Shown: one piece after another, positions 26,743 through 35,054 of the stretch | Position numbering within the stretch: the first letter of the stretch is position 1 | Layout of the letters: each line of letters begins with the position of its first letter | Source: RUG13409 sp045546135 | GTDB taxonomy: Bacteria; Bacillota; Clostridia; Peptostreptococcales; Anaerovoracaceae | Direction of reading: 5' to 3' | DNA length: 64,000 nt | NCBI GenBank assembly: GCA_045546135.1 | Contig: JAZQCD010000013.1 | Coordinates: 54,446 to 118,445 of the forward strand | The notes under the pieces: generated by a model | The model's input: only the letters and a program-made list of their open reading frames with translations | Databases searched by the model: none | Told to the model about the DNA's origin: nothing | Translations under genes and position numbers: made by a program

Positions 26743-27690
26743 TTAGTCGCAGCAAGGATCTTCCTTTGGTGCAGGTGCTTCAGGTGTGAGCGGATCTGTA
26801 TGATCGCCAAGACCTGTTATCTCAGAGAAGAGAACATTGTTCTTTGTTACGTTTACTACATCTGTAGGAACTATGATCTTTGCGCTTGCGCTGTTGGACA
26901 TACCGACGAGTGCTTCGAATCTCTTGAGTTCCAGTGCCTGCTGAGAAGGTCTTGCTTCATTGATGAGCCTGATACCTTCAGCTTCAGCTTCTTTTGCAAG
27001 CTTGATAGCCTTTGCTTCACCTTCTGCTCTTGCGATGCGTGCATCTCTTTCACCTTCTGCTTCGAGGATGACAGCCATCTTGTCTCCTTCTGCTCTGGTG
27101 ATAACTGCCTGCTTGTGTCCTTCTGCCTGGAGCAATGTCTCACGTCTTTCACGCTCAGCCTTCATCTGCTTTTCCATTGCATTCTGGATCTCTCTCGGAG
27201 GCATGATGTTCTTTAGCTCAACACGGTTTACCTTGATTCCCCAGCGATCTGTTGCCTGGTCAAGGAGCATTGTCATCTGAGAGTTTATATTGTCTCTTGA
27301 GGACAGTGTCTGGTCAAGTTCCATCTCACCGACTATGTTACGAAGAGTTGTAGCAGTGAGGTTTTCAAGAGCATTGATCGGGTTGACTACGCCGTATGTA
27401 TAGGCTTTGCTGTCGAAGATCAGGAAGTATACGACTGTATCGATCTGCATGGTTACATTATCTTTTGTGATAACCGGCTGAGGATCTGAGTCTAGGACCT
27501 GTTCCTTCAAAGTGACCTTTCTTGCTACTCTGTCGATGAACGGGCAAAGAACGTGAAGTCCTGCTGACCATGTGTTGCGATATTTACCGAGTCTTTCGAT
27601 AATGAATTCGCTTGCCTGAGGTACGATCTTTAAGTTAGTGACTATCAGGAGTACGATTACTACCAGAAGTCCGATTAAGAACCATTTCAT
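26743..27690 (-). CDS. SPFH/band 7 membrane protein (stomatin-like, QmcA type)
   Basis: 315 residues. A single N-terminal membrane segment (about 2-20) is followed by the SPFH domain starting VPQASEFIIERLGKYRNTW and containing the TLKEQVLDSDPQPVITKDN stretch typical of paraslipins. A long Ala/Glu/Arg coiled-coil (about 165-245) mediates oligomerisation. The tail ends DPCCD. These proteins form large cages that organise membrane microdomains and regulate FtsH-like proteases. No NfeD partner is adjacent; the upstream neighbour is an unrelated small membrane protein. Confidence 0.92.
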   Translation of the reverse strand: MKWFLIGLLVVIVLLIVTNLKIVPQASEFIIERLGKYRNTWSAGLHVLCPFIDRVARKVTLKEQVLDSDPQPVITKDNVTMQIDTVVYFLIFDSKAYTYGVVNPINALENLTATTLRNIVGEMELDQTLSSRDNINSQMTMLLDQATDRWGIKVNRVELKNIMPPREIQNAMEKQMKAERERRETLLQAEGHKQAVITRAEGDKMAVILEAEGERDARIARAEGEAKAIKLAKEAEAEGIRLINEARPSQQALELKRFEALVGMSNSASAKIIVPTDVVNVTKNNVLFSEITGLGDHTDPLTPEAPAPKEDPCCD

Positions 27691-27728
27691 GTTTTGTTCC
27701 CCTTTCCTTTATATATATAACTATTTAA

Positions 27729-28184
27729 TTAAAACCATTCTTTTTCGTCATCACGTGTCTCTCTCGAGAGTTTTCCGTGAGCCGGCATTTCAGAAGAATC
27801 TATAGCATATTTTCTTGCTTTTCTACCTGTAAATCCGTTGACTTTTGTATTTCTGTTGACTTTATTGCTTACCCTAATTGGTTTAGAGCGTGGATTGAGC
27901 TCCTGTTTAAAGGTTGTAGTATCATTCCTCTTTTCAACATCGCTGAAGTCATCAGATGTGGGTACTTCTTTACCTTTGCTTGGACCTGTGTATACAGTTC
28001 TGTAGCTTCCGGAAGATGCATTACCACTGCTTAGATCTTTTATCCTTTGATTTACAGTATTGAAAACATCCTTGGTTGAATGAGACTGTCTTCTCATAGC
28101 CTGTACGATACTTACGATCACTGTGATCCATATGATCATAAAGAAGATCCCAAACAGCGGACCTATTATATCAAACACTGACAT
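27729..28184 (-). CDS. uncharacterised small membrane protein
   Basis: 151 residues. One N-terminal hydrophobic segment (about 5-28) is followed by a basic, Ser/Thr/Asn-rich, probably disordered tail. I do not recognise a family. The start at 28184 has GGAGGATT just upstream. It lies 38 nt before the SPFH gene on the same strand, so it may be an accessory protein of that membrane scaffold; this is inferred only from position. Confidence 0.75.
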   Translation of the reverse strand: MSVFDIIGPLFGIFFMIIWITVIVSIVQAMRRQSHSTKDVFNTVNQRIKDLSSGNASSGSYRTVYTGPSKGKEVPTSDDFSDVEKRNDTTTFKQELNPRSKPIRVSNKVNRNTKVNGFTGRKARKYAIDSSEMPAHGKLSRETRDDEKEWF

Positions 28185-28252
28185 ATAAATCCTCCTTCCA
28201 TTTCTTTTCGTGTATATATTAACACATTAATCACATTGTATTAACACTTTTG

Positions 28253-28283
28253 ACAACAAAATAACGAGGGATATTCCCTCGTT
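28253..28283 (-). terminator. intrinsic terminator
   Basis: 9-bp arms AACGAGGGA (28263-28271) and TCCCTCGTT (28275-28283), 3-nt loop, then ATTTTGTTG on the minus strand. It would end transcripts arriving from the DUF3786 gene and the hairpin element. Confidence 0.7.
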
Positions 28284-28322
28284 TATGTGCAAAATTGTTA
28301 TATTGTTAATAAATTGTTAGTT

Positions 28323-28467
28323 AAAAGCAGACCTGAGAGAAAAGTTTCGAAGCGTCCCTGATATGGAAGGCATAAGCCCTTGCGTGTTCACGCAGTGAAC
28401 AGTCGCAAAAGGGCTGCCTGTAATATCAGGAAAAAGACGCGAGACTTTTCGAGCGGGTACTGCTTTT
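28323..28467. repeat. ~145-nt near-continuous hairpin element (MITE-like or structured RNA)
   Basis: Successive arms pair in register from the ends to the middle: AAAAGCAG/CTGCTTTT (28323, 28460), GAAAAGT/ACTTTTC (28339, 28444), GCGTC/GACGC (28352, 28436), CCTGATAT/ATATCAGG (28357, 28423), GGCA/TGCC, AGCCCT/AGGGCT (28375, 28410), TTGCG/CGCAA (28380, 28404) and GTTCAC/GTGAAC (28386, 28395). It lies in the intergenic region between the DUF3786-like gene and the small membrane protein. No obvious target-site duplication. It could be a miniature transposable element or a structured RNA. Confidence 0.7.
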
Positions 28468-28479
28468 GACTATATTCGT

Positions 28480-29079
28480 TTATCTTAATGACTGCATCCT
28501 TCCTATTAGATATTCACATGCGACTACTCTGTCTTCTGATGAAAAAGTATCATCGAAGTTTCTTGAAAACAGTATCTGCATGTTGGGAGCAAACTCTTCA
28601 TCACCTTCCCAAAGTATGAATCTAAGGAAGAGATTGTTCAGGAACTCAAACTCGTATTGAATACCGGATGACTTTATCCTGTGCCCGCCGTAATGTTCGC
28701 ATGCCTTTATAAAAGCATCAGGATTTTTGCCGTAAGAACCAAGCATCCTGTAGATGCATCTACCGGTAAATGGCTTGTTGTAAAGCTCTCCGTCCTTGAG
28801 TTCCTTGTATGCAGCAAATTCAGTAGTAAATGCTACTTTCTTTCCTTCAAGGAGATATCTCATGAAAAGGATCCTGTCCTTTGGTTTAAAGCATTCGTCA
28901 TTGGCGTCAGGCCATGTGAGAGTCTTATCTTCGTTGAGCACTCTGAATCTGAATTTACCGTTTGAGAATTCTATGCCTGTCCTTGCAGACATTTCAAGAG
29001 GATCAGCCTTTGCAAAGAGCTCCTGATAATGTTCTGTAGGCAGTTCTATAAGATTGTTGACATTCTTGTTAGGTTCCAT
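28480..29079 (-). CDS. DUF3786-like protein of the CODH/ACS locus
   Basis: 199 residues from ATG at 29079, which has GGAG seven bases upstream; two in-frame ATGs lie 12 and 18 nt further upstream. The sequence (YQELFAKADPLEMSARTGIEFSNGKFRFRVLN near the start, FEFLNNLFLRFILWEGDEEF later) resembles DUF3786 proteins. These are found in anaerobes near corrinoid and ACS genes, with no known reaction. Only two cysteines are present, so an Fe-S cluster of its own is not evident. It follows the second CooC-like gene by ~97 nt with a hairpin between, and may be an accessory factor for cluster assembly. Confidence 0.65.
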   Translation of the reverse strand: MEPNKNVNNLIELPTEHYQELFAKADPLEMSARTGIEFSNGKFRFRVLNEDKTLTWPDANDECFKPKDRILFMRYLLEGKKVAFTTEFAAYKELKDGELYNKPFTGRCIYRMLGSYGKNPDAFIKACEHYGGHRIKSSGIQYEFEFLNNLFLRFILWEGDEEFAPNMQILFSRNFDDTFSSEDRVVACEYLIGRMQSLR

Positions 29080-29128
29080 AGATCGCTCCATATACATAAT
29101 AAATATTATGTTTTATTTCTTAATAAAT

Positions 29129-29163
29129 ATCCGGAACATATTCTTTTTGGATACATTCCGGAT
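29129..29163 (-). terminator. hairpin between CooC-like gene and DUF3786 gene
   Basis: 8-bp arms ATCCGGAA (29129-29136) and TTCCGGAT (29156-29163). The T-tract on the minus strand is weak (TATTTATT), so it may attenuate rather than stop transcription. Confidence 0.4.
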
Positions 29164-29175
29164 AAAAGGTCTTTT

Positions 29176-29943
29176 CTACTTGAATGACAGCTGATCAAGA
29201 AGCTCATAAAGCTTTTTCTTGAACTCATTGTCCATAGAAACATCTGCAGTAGGTTCTCCTTCTCCGTCAAGTTCGAAGATCTCATCATTCTGCGGAAGTA
29301 CTCCGAGGACCTCAAGTCCAAACTTCTTTGCTTCTTCCAAAGCGCCTTCAGGAGCAACTCCGTTTGGTGCTCTGTTGATTATAAGCTTGATATCCTTTGC
29401 TCCAAGCTTAAGATCCTGTGCAAGTTCATAGATCCTGCCGGCTGCCTGTACGCCTCTTCTTGAGCTGTCGGATACGAGGATGAGCATATCTACCTTTGGA
29501 AGTATTCCTCTTGATAAATGCTCAAGACCTGCTTCATTATCTACTACGATATATTTATAGTTGTTGGTATATCTCTGGATCTGTGTTGTCAAAAGACTGT
29601 TTACGAAGCAGTAGCATCCTTTGCCCTGTGTACGGCCCATGACGAGAAGATCGAAATCGTCTCCTTCAGACAGTGCTCCTGAAAGCTGCATCTCTGTCCA
29701 TACAGCCTTGTCTACTCCGGGCGGCACTACCTGTTTAGATTCGTTGTTTTCAAGCTGTTCTCTTATCTCTCCAAGAGTTGCTTCTACCTCAACGCCCAAT
29801 ACTTCGTTAAGGTTTGAATTAGCATCAGCATCTACTGCAAGAATGACGCTCTTTGTCTTCTTTGCAAGATACTTGATGAGCATACCTGTAATAGTCGTTT
29901 TTCCTACCCCGCCTTTTCCGGCGAGTGCGATCGTGTATGCCAT
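29176..29943 (-). CDS. CooC/AcsF-like nickel-insertion ATPase (second copy)
   Basis: 255 residues from ATG at 29943 with GAAAGGAAA upstream. A MinD-type P-loop ATPase: deviant Walker A AGKGGVGKTT, Walker A' VDADANSNLN, and the C-x-C pair in GKGCYCFVN that in CooC forms the inter-subunit metal site. DNEAGLEHLSRG is the switch II region shared with CooC. It is predicted to help load nickel into CODH or ACS. The two CooC-like proteins of this locus differ clearly in sequence, so one may serve CooS and the other AcsB (as proposed for AcsF). Confidence 0.88.
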   Translation of the reverse strand: MAYTIALAGKGGVGKTTITGMLIKYLAKKTKSVILAVDADANSNLNEVLGVEVEATLGEIREQLENNESKQVVPPGVDKAVWTEMQLSGALSEGDDFDLLVMGRTQGKGCYCFVNSLLTTQIQRYTNNYKYIVVDNEAGLEHLSRGILPKVDMLILVSDSSRRGVQAAGRIYELAQDLKLGAKDIKLIINRAPNGVAPEGALEEAKKFGLEVLGVLPQNDEIFELDGEGEPTADVSMDNEFKKKLYELLDQLSFK

Positions 29944-29970
29944 AATATTTCCTTTCAAATAAGCACTTAA

Positions 29971-29998
29971 GCGGGATGCTCAAAAAAGAGCATCCCGC
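29971..29998 (-). promoter_or_regulatory. strong intercistronic hairpin between acsB and CooC-like gene
   Basis: A perfect 11-bp stem GCGGGATGCTC (29971-29981) / GAGCATCCCGC (29988-29998) with an A6/T6 loop. It has no T-run on the minus strand, so it is more likely an mRNA stabiliser or processing site than a terminator. Confidence 0.55.
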
Positions 29999-30026
29999 AA
30001 ATATGTTTTAGTACAATTATGATCTA

Positions 30027-32171
30027 TTAGATCATTGGATCGAGACCGAGTGCAGGATGTCCCTTCTCGGTGAGGAATTCGATCATCTTGTCGAGGTCGT
30101 CAGCAGATGCTGCAACTGTCTCGTCAGCGATCATATCGGAGAAGTTCTCGATTCCGTAGAGTTCCTTTGCAGTCTTGTTGAGTCTTGCTGCAACTTCTTC
30201 TTTAAGAGCCTTTGGCATCCAAACGATCCTCTGGATTCCGCCTTCAGCCTTCATGAACTTCTTGGAAGCGATGAAGTGCTTTCCGTGACCCATGTAACCA
30301 GGAGTCTGTGCGCCGCCGCCTGTGAAGGAAGCGAGTTCTGCGAAGCTCATTCCTACAGGTGTCTGACCTGCATACTCTCTGTTAACGATGACAACGCCGT
30401 TGGAAGCAGGTTCCATACCGCAGATACACTCGAAGCATCCGCAGGATGTCATTGGATCCTGAAGGATGGAGTAAAGTGTAACGTGCTCAAGAGCGCCGTG
30501 GGAGTACTGGTTGACTGCTCTGTCGCAATCCGGCCAAATTCCGATCTCTTCGTCTACAGGGTTTTCTTTGGATACGACCTGGCAAGGTCCTTCCGGATTG
30601 AGCTGGTGAGTTGCCTTAGCATCGAGCCAGGAAACTGCACCGCAAAGTCCGAGTCTTTCAGGAGTTACGATACATACGTGGCTCGGTGAGAAGGACTGGC
30701 ACATTGTGCATGTGAAGAATACGTCTGCTGCTTCGTCTGTGAGTGATTCGAGTCTTTCGTCTCTTGCATTGTACTTCGGAAGAGCTTCTTCATTCTTGAG
30801 TCTTGTTGCTTCTGCAGGATCTGTAACGATCTTGATCTGGCACTTGTCGACTACTTCGCCGTACTCAGACTTGATCATAGCCCAGAGCATTTCTCCGAGG
30901 TGCTTTGCTCTGAATCCGGCTTCATAAGCAGCCTTGGAAACTCTGATACGGATCTGCTCTCTCTGACCTGTGTGATAAACAGCCTCAAGGCAGTTGATCC
31001 AGGAGTGGAACTTTCTCTCGATAACGGATTCGAAGTCGCTCTGCATCTTCTTGCCTGCAACTTCTGCGATGTATGCCATCTGAACTGTGGAACCAAGTTC
31101 AAACTGATCGAAATCAGGTCCGATAACTTCGATCTTGTGATCTTCGATGTCAGCAGCATCCTTCATTGTAACGAGCTCGAAGGAGTCGGATCTTGAACCG
31201 TAAACTTCGAACTGCATGTCGCCACGGCGAATGATCTCGCCTTCGAAGGAGGAGTTGAATGCGATAGGAATATCCATCTCTGTGATCTTGAGCTTGATGT
31301 CTCTTGCTTCGAGAGATGTCTCGATCCACTCTTCTGTGTTTGGCTGAAGGATAAGGCTCTTTGGAACCTTGAAGTTTGGTTCGTCAGCGTTGGAGATTAC
31401 AGGGAATCCAAGGCAGATAGCGCCGGCACCGAAGCCAACTGTTCTGTCTGTTACGTAATCATATGCGTTAACGAATGCTCTGATCCTGTCGAATGTGTAG
31501 TTGTTCATTGCCCAGTAATCCATTGGCTGAACATTACCGAAGATCATAGCTGCTCTCATAACGAGAGAAATGATGTGAGCGATCTGTATGCTGTCCGGAC
31601 CTACGTCTACTACACGTACGTCGAAGCTGCACTGAAGGCCCTTTCTCTTTACCTGCTCGATGACTCCACCGATAAGGAATACGAAGATACCTCTCTTCTG
31701 ATATCCCTTTACGAGATCGAATGCTTCGTCATCGGAAGGTGCTTCGCCTACTACTACAACGAATCCAGGGATGTCGCCTGTTACGAGTGGAACACCAAGT
31801 GTTCTAACTTCTGCGTCAGACATATGTCCGTGATATTCGTCGCCGTATGGCTTTTCATTTTCAAGATATTTGCAAACTTCGAATGCTTCGCCGGCCATGC
31901 ATGTTGCAAGTCCGGAGGAGAATACGCTGTCAAGTCTGTTCTCTCTTGTCATCATGTCCTTGATAGGTCCATCAAGAGCCATCTTGACGTCTGCAAGTGT
32001 TTCTACTTTGATTCCAGTGTACTGGAGAATAGTTGCACAGTTATATCCTGTGCTTGGGAATTTTGCTGCATGATCTGCGCCATATTTTGCGATTGCTTCA
32101 TCTACTGCTGCAACAGCTTCGGCATAGATAGCATCATTTCCACGAAATGCTGTTTGAAATAAGTCCCTCAA
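30027..32171 (-). CDS. acsB: acetyl-CoA synthase subunit (CODH/ACS beta)
   Basis: 714 residues; the Moorella enzyme is ~729. It makes acetyl-CoA from CO, a methyl group and CoA at the nickel-iron A-cluster. All six A-cluster cysteines are present: Cys488, 491, 500 and 510 (CTMCQSFSPSHVC..LGLCGAVSW) and Cys577 and 579 (SCGCFEC). The spacing matches the Moorella set with a constant offset of 18. The start is TTG at 32171 with AGGAGG eight bases upstream. It follows cooC by 13 nt. No corrinoid Fe-S protein (acsCD) or methyltransferase (acsE) gene is in the window. Confidence 0.96.
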   Translation of the reverse strand: MRDLFQTAFRGNDAIYAEAVAAVDEAIAKYGADHAAKFPSTGYNCATILQYTGIKVETLADVKMALDGPIKDMMTRENRLDSVFSSGLATCMAGEAFEVCKYLENEKPYGDEYHGHMSDAEVRTLGVPLVTGDIPGFVVVVGEAPSDDEAFDLVKGYQKRGIFVFLIGGVIEQVKRKGLQCSFDVRVVDVGPDSIQIAHIISLVMRAAMIFGNVQPMDYWAMNNYTFDRIRAFVNAYDYVTDRTVGFGAGAICLGFPVISNADEPNFKVPKSLILQPNTEEWIETSLEARDIKLKITEMDIPIAFNSSFEGEIIRRGDMQFEVYGSRSDSFELVTMKDAADIEDHKIEVIGPDFDQFELGSTVQMAYIAEVAGKKMQSDFESVIERKFHSWINCLEAVYHTGQREQIRIRVSKAAYEAGFRAKHLGEMLWAMIKSEYGEVVDKCQIKIVTDPAEATRLKNEEALPKYNARDERLESLTDEAADVFFTCTMCQSFSPSHVCIVTPERLGLCGAVSWLDAKATHQLNPEGPCQVVSKENPVDEEIGIWPDCDRAVNQYSHGALEHVTLYSILQDPMTSCGCFECICGMEPASNGVVIVNREYAGQTPVGMSFAELASFTGGGAQTPGYMGHGKHFIASKKFMKAEGGIQRIVWMPKALKEEVAARLNKTAKELYGIENFSDMIADETVAASADDLDKMIEFLTEKGHPALGLDPMI

Positions 32172-32184
32172 TTGGTCCTCCTAT

Positions 32185-32964
32185 CTAGTTTACCGCTTGT
32201 GCGGTCTCTTCAATCTTTCTCTTGATGCTGCGGATCTCTTCCACTGCATCATCTGCAATATCATATGGAGAAGCAGCTCTACGGTCAGCGTCGGCTACTT
32301 TGTCGGAATAATGGATCATGCCAAGCAGATCCTCTTCCGGAATAGAATTCTTGATGAATTCTTCGTCGTACTGGTCTCTTACCTTATTGGCTACTACGAA
32401 TACCTGGTGAACACCAAGGTCTGCTGCAAGTCTCTTTACGCTGTGATAGGTCTGAACCGATCTAGCTCCTGGTTCTATGACAACGATGAAAGCGTCTACA
32501 AAATCCGTAGTGCCTCTTGCGAGATGTTCAAGGCCCGCTTCCATATCGAGGATGACTATCTCGTCCCTTGCTACGATCAGATGAGAAAGAACTCTCTTGA
32601 TCAGTACGCTCTCAGGACAAACGCACCCGGAACCGCCCTTCTTAACGGTGCCCATTACCATGAGCTTTACTCCGTTGATCTCGTAAGATAATTTTTCAGG
32701 CAGGTCATCAACTTTTGGATTGATGATAAAGAATTTATTGAATTCATCTGCCTTAGTACGCTCTTTGATAAGATCCTTCATTTCCGAGATGGGAATGATC
32801 TTGTCGATATCCTCTTCAGAGAAGCCCAGCGCAAGCCCGAGGTTTGCATCAGGATCTGCATCTGCACAGAGGACTTTCTTACCTTCTGCTGCGTACATTC
32901 TGGCAAGAACTGCACTGAATGTAGTCTTACCGACTCCGCCTTTACCTGTAACTGCTATTTTCAT
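32185..32964 (-). CDS. cooC: CO dehydrogenase maturation ATPase CooC
   Basis: 259 residues. Deviant Walker A TGKGGVGKTT, CADADPDANLGLALG, and the metal-binding C-x-C in GSGCVCPES. LDMEAGLEHLARG follows. CooC inserts nickel into the C-cluster of CO dehydrogenase in an ATP-dependent way. It starts 1 nt after the cooS stop (TAA-T-ATG), so it is coupled to cooS, and precedes acsB. Confidence 0.93.
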   Translation of the reverse strand: MKIAVTGKGGVGKTTFSAVLARMYAAEGKKVLCADADPDANLGLALGFSEEDIDKIIPISEMKDLIKERTKADEFNKFFIINPKVDDLPEKLSYEINGVKLMVMGTVKKGGSGCVCPESVLIKRVLSHLIVARDEIVILDMEAGLEHLARGTTDFVDAFIVVIEPGARSVQTYHSVKRLAADLGVHQVFVVANKVRDQYDEEFIKNSIPEEDLLGMIHYSDKVADADRRAASPYDIADDAVEEIRSIKRKIEETAQAVN

Positions 32965-32965
32965 A

Positions 32966-34243
32966 TTAAATGCCTAATGCTGCTCTCTTTGCTTCGATTC
33001 CTTCGATCATTTTCTTGACGAGTGTGTCAGGATTGGTGTCGATGATGTATCCTGCACCAAGGCCCATTTCCGTTCTGGTTCCTTCTGTGATCAGGTGCAT
33101 CATTTCATCAGATCCGCTTACGAGAGGATCGATTCCAAGGTATGTATCGATACCTGTTGCAACAACGTAGTTAGCAATGGATACAGCCTTCTCAGACATC
33201 CATTCCGGTGCGCATCCGATTACAGGGATCTGATCTACGTTCACGCCCCAATCTCTTGCGATACCTGTTGCAAGGAGCATCATTCTGGAAATATCTACGC
33301 AAGAACCCATGTGAAGTACCGGTGGGATGTCAGCGAGTTCGCAAACTCTTCTGAGTCCGGCGCCGCAGATCTTCTTTGCTTCTTTGCTCATGAGTCCGCC
33401 CTTGGAAGCAGCCTGTGCTGCGCATCCTGTTGCAACGATGATGATGTCGTTCTTGATGAGCTCTTTCATGAGAGAGATATGTGAATAGTCAGGACGTACC
33501 TTCGGGTTGTTGCATCCTACCATAGCTACTGCACCACGGAGAACTCCGGACTTAACGCACTCGATGAGTGGTCTGTAGGAACCGATCTGGTCTACATGGC
33601 TGTTTGTAACTGTGTCAAGTCTTGAGATGATACCTTCGCAGGAATATCCGACCATTGTATCCTGGAGATTGTCCGGAAGGAATATCTTGGACTCGTCTCT
33701 GTTCTGGAAGTTCTCGCATGCTTCTGTAAGGATCTGCTTTGCGATCTGACCGGCGTTCTCAGATGTGAGCTGGAGATATGTGCTGAATGGGATCCTTGCT
33801 ATAGGAGATGTTGTATAGAACTTTGTGTGGAAGCATTCAGAGAGAGGTCCGATGTTCGGGAAGATACACTGAACGTCTACGCAGATTGCTTCTACGCATC
33901 CTGTGAGGAGCACGTTTTCCTGCTGGAGGAAGTTTCCTGCCATCTTGATACCGTGTCTCATAGCGATCTCGTTTGCTGTGCAGCAAAGACCAACGATGTT
34001 GATACCCTTTGCTCCGAAGGACTTTGCATAGTCCTGCATTTCCTTTGTCTCAGCAAGAGTTACGATCATTTCCGATACCGCCGGATCGTGTCCGTGGCAT
34101 ACTACGTTGACGTAATCCTTCTGGATAGCGCCGAGACCGCCCAAGTCGGATCGTAGCCATGTCGTTCTGTGAGCCAAGGAGTTGTAGTGGGGATTTGTCT
34201 TCCTAAGACCGCTTGGCCTTCCGACTTTCCTTTGTTTCAGCAA
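32966..34243 (-). CDS. cooS: CO dehydrogenase CooS, C-terminal fragment (gene interrupted)
   Basis: The reading frame covers 425 codons, but only those from about 34142 down are genuine CooS sequence; the 30 or so first residues come from the inserted DNA. The segment begins at GGLGAIQKDYVNVVCHGHDPAVSEM and runs to the C-terminus with C-cluster ligand regions (GCVEAICVDVQC, YSCEGI, AMVGCNNPK, GSCVDISRM). Together with the N-terminal fragment at 34203-35054 it would make a ~635-residue enzyme, the normal CooS/AcsA length. The two halves are in different frames because of a 187-bp duplication-insertion. On this sequence no full-length CO dehydrogenase would be made. Confidence 0.88.
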   Translation of the reverse strand: MLKQRKVGRPSGLRKTNPHYNSLAHRTTWLRSDLGGLGAIQKDYVNVVCHGHDPAVSEMIVTLAETKEMQDYAKSFGAKGINIVGLCCTANEIAMRHGIKMAGNFLQQENVLLTGCVEAICVDVQCIFPNIGPLSECFHTKFYTTSPIARIPFSTYLQLTSENAGQIAKQILTEACENFQNRDESKIFLPDNLQDTMVGYSCEGIISRLDTVTNSHVDQIGSYRPLIECVKSGVLRGAVAMVGCNNPKVRPDYSHISLMKELIKNDIIIVATGCAAQAASKGGLMSKEAKKICGAGLRRVCELADIPPVLHMGSCVDISRMMLLATGIARDWGVNVDQIPVIGCAPEWMSEKAVSIANYVVATGIDTYLGIDPLVSGSDEMMHLITEGTRTEMGLGAGYIIDTNPDTLVKKMIEGIEAKRAALGI

Positions 34244-34329
34244 GAGTTACGATCATTTCGGATACCGCCGGGTCATGTCCGTGGCATACTACATTGACGT
34301 AATCCTTCTGAATTGCTCCAAGACCTCCC
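34039..34329. repeat. diverged duplicated segment inside cooS with 83-bp filler
   Basis: Copy A 34039-34142 and copy B 34226-34329 are 104 bp each. I count 10 mismatches, all at synonymous codon positions, so both encode the same 34 residues. Between them lie 83 bp (34143-34225) of unrelated DNA with about 53% G+C by hand count. The offset of 187 bp shifts the reading frame by +1. Confidence 0.9.
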
Positions 34330-35054
34330 TGAGTCTCTCTTGGCATCGGTGTACCGAAGAGGATATCTGTGAACTCAGTTCCTGCCATGGATCCGCCCCA
34401 ACCGTCAGAGAGTCCGACTCTTAAGGACTGCTTTACGAGAGCTTCAGCATCTGCTGTACAACCCATGTGGGTCATATGCATTGCTGTAACGACTTCCTTG
34501 TCGACAGCTCTTGGTCTGATGTCGAGAGCATCCCATCTCTTCTGGGTGTCTTCAAGAGCTCTGTTTGTCCATCTCTGGTAGCCTTCGATCTTTCCGTATT
34601 CTTCAAGACCCATTCTAGCTACTTCGTGTGCGATGTCATAAAGATCTCTTCCTTCTGTTTCAACTCCCCATTCTGCAGCAAGCTTCATGAGCTTGTCTGT
34701 ATCAGTTACGTGATACCAACCGTCTGCAGAAGAATCGTAGAGCTTCCATACGCACTCACGACCGTGGTCAGAGTGAGCAGAGCCGCCGCCTGCTGCCATA
34801 CGCAGATAGTTTCTTCCTGCGATAGTAGCTGCTGTAGCACCGCAGATGCCCTTAGGAGCCTTAGGTGAGATACGGCATGGACCCATTGAGCAGATACGGC
34901 AGCAAACGCCCTTTTCACCAAAACCGCAGTGTGGTGTCTGGTTCTTTACTCTGTCCTGCCAAGTGTCGATACCAACCTGGACTGCCGTTTCATGAAGTCT
35001 TTCGGTTTGTGCTTCAAAGACCTCAATAGGAGTCGATTTGAATTCTTCACTCAT
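34203..35054 (-). CDS. cooS: CO dehydrogenase CooS, N-terminal fragment (gene interrupted)
   Basis: 283 codons from ATG at 35054, which has GGAGGAAA well placed upstream; the frame is open further up but those codons lie in an intergenic element. It carries the D- and B-cluster cysteines (CGFGEKGVCCRICSMGPCRI), GICGATAATIAGRN and the SAHSDHGREC motif of the C-cluster histidine. The protein follows CooS up to SEMIVTLAETKE, then seven foreign residues and a TAG at 34203. It heads the operon cooS-cooC-acsB-cooC2. It may be a real disruption or an assembly join of two alleles. Confidence 0.88.
   Translation of the reverse strand: MSEEFKSTPIEVFEAQTERLHETAVQVGIDTWQDRVKNQTPHCGFGEKGVCCRICSMGPCRISPKAPKGICGATAATIAGRNYLRMAAGGGSAHSDHGRECVWKLYDSSADGWYHVTDTDKLMKLAAEWGVETEGRDLYDIAHEVARMGLEEYGKIEGYQRWTNRALEDTQKRWDALDIRPRAVDKEVVTAMHMTHMGCTADAEALVKQSLRVGLSDGWGGSMAGTEFTDILFGTPMPRETQGGLGAIQKDYVNVVCHGHDPAVSEMIVTLAETKESRKAKRS

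Noticed and set aside
26871..27152. Frame inside the SPFH gene
   Set aside because: Out-of-frame reading of the Ala/Glu/Arg coiled-coil repeat region.
31575..32162. 195-codon plus-strand frame opposite acsB
   Set aside because: Antisense shadow of a conserved enzyme gene, Tyr/Cys-rich, without a ribosome binding site.
34143..34225. Open frame through the 83-bp filler in cooS as a genuine coding insertion
   Set aside because: The residues read in either frame do not resemble CooS, and the flanking duplicated copies are out of frame with each other.
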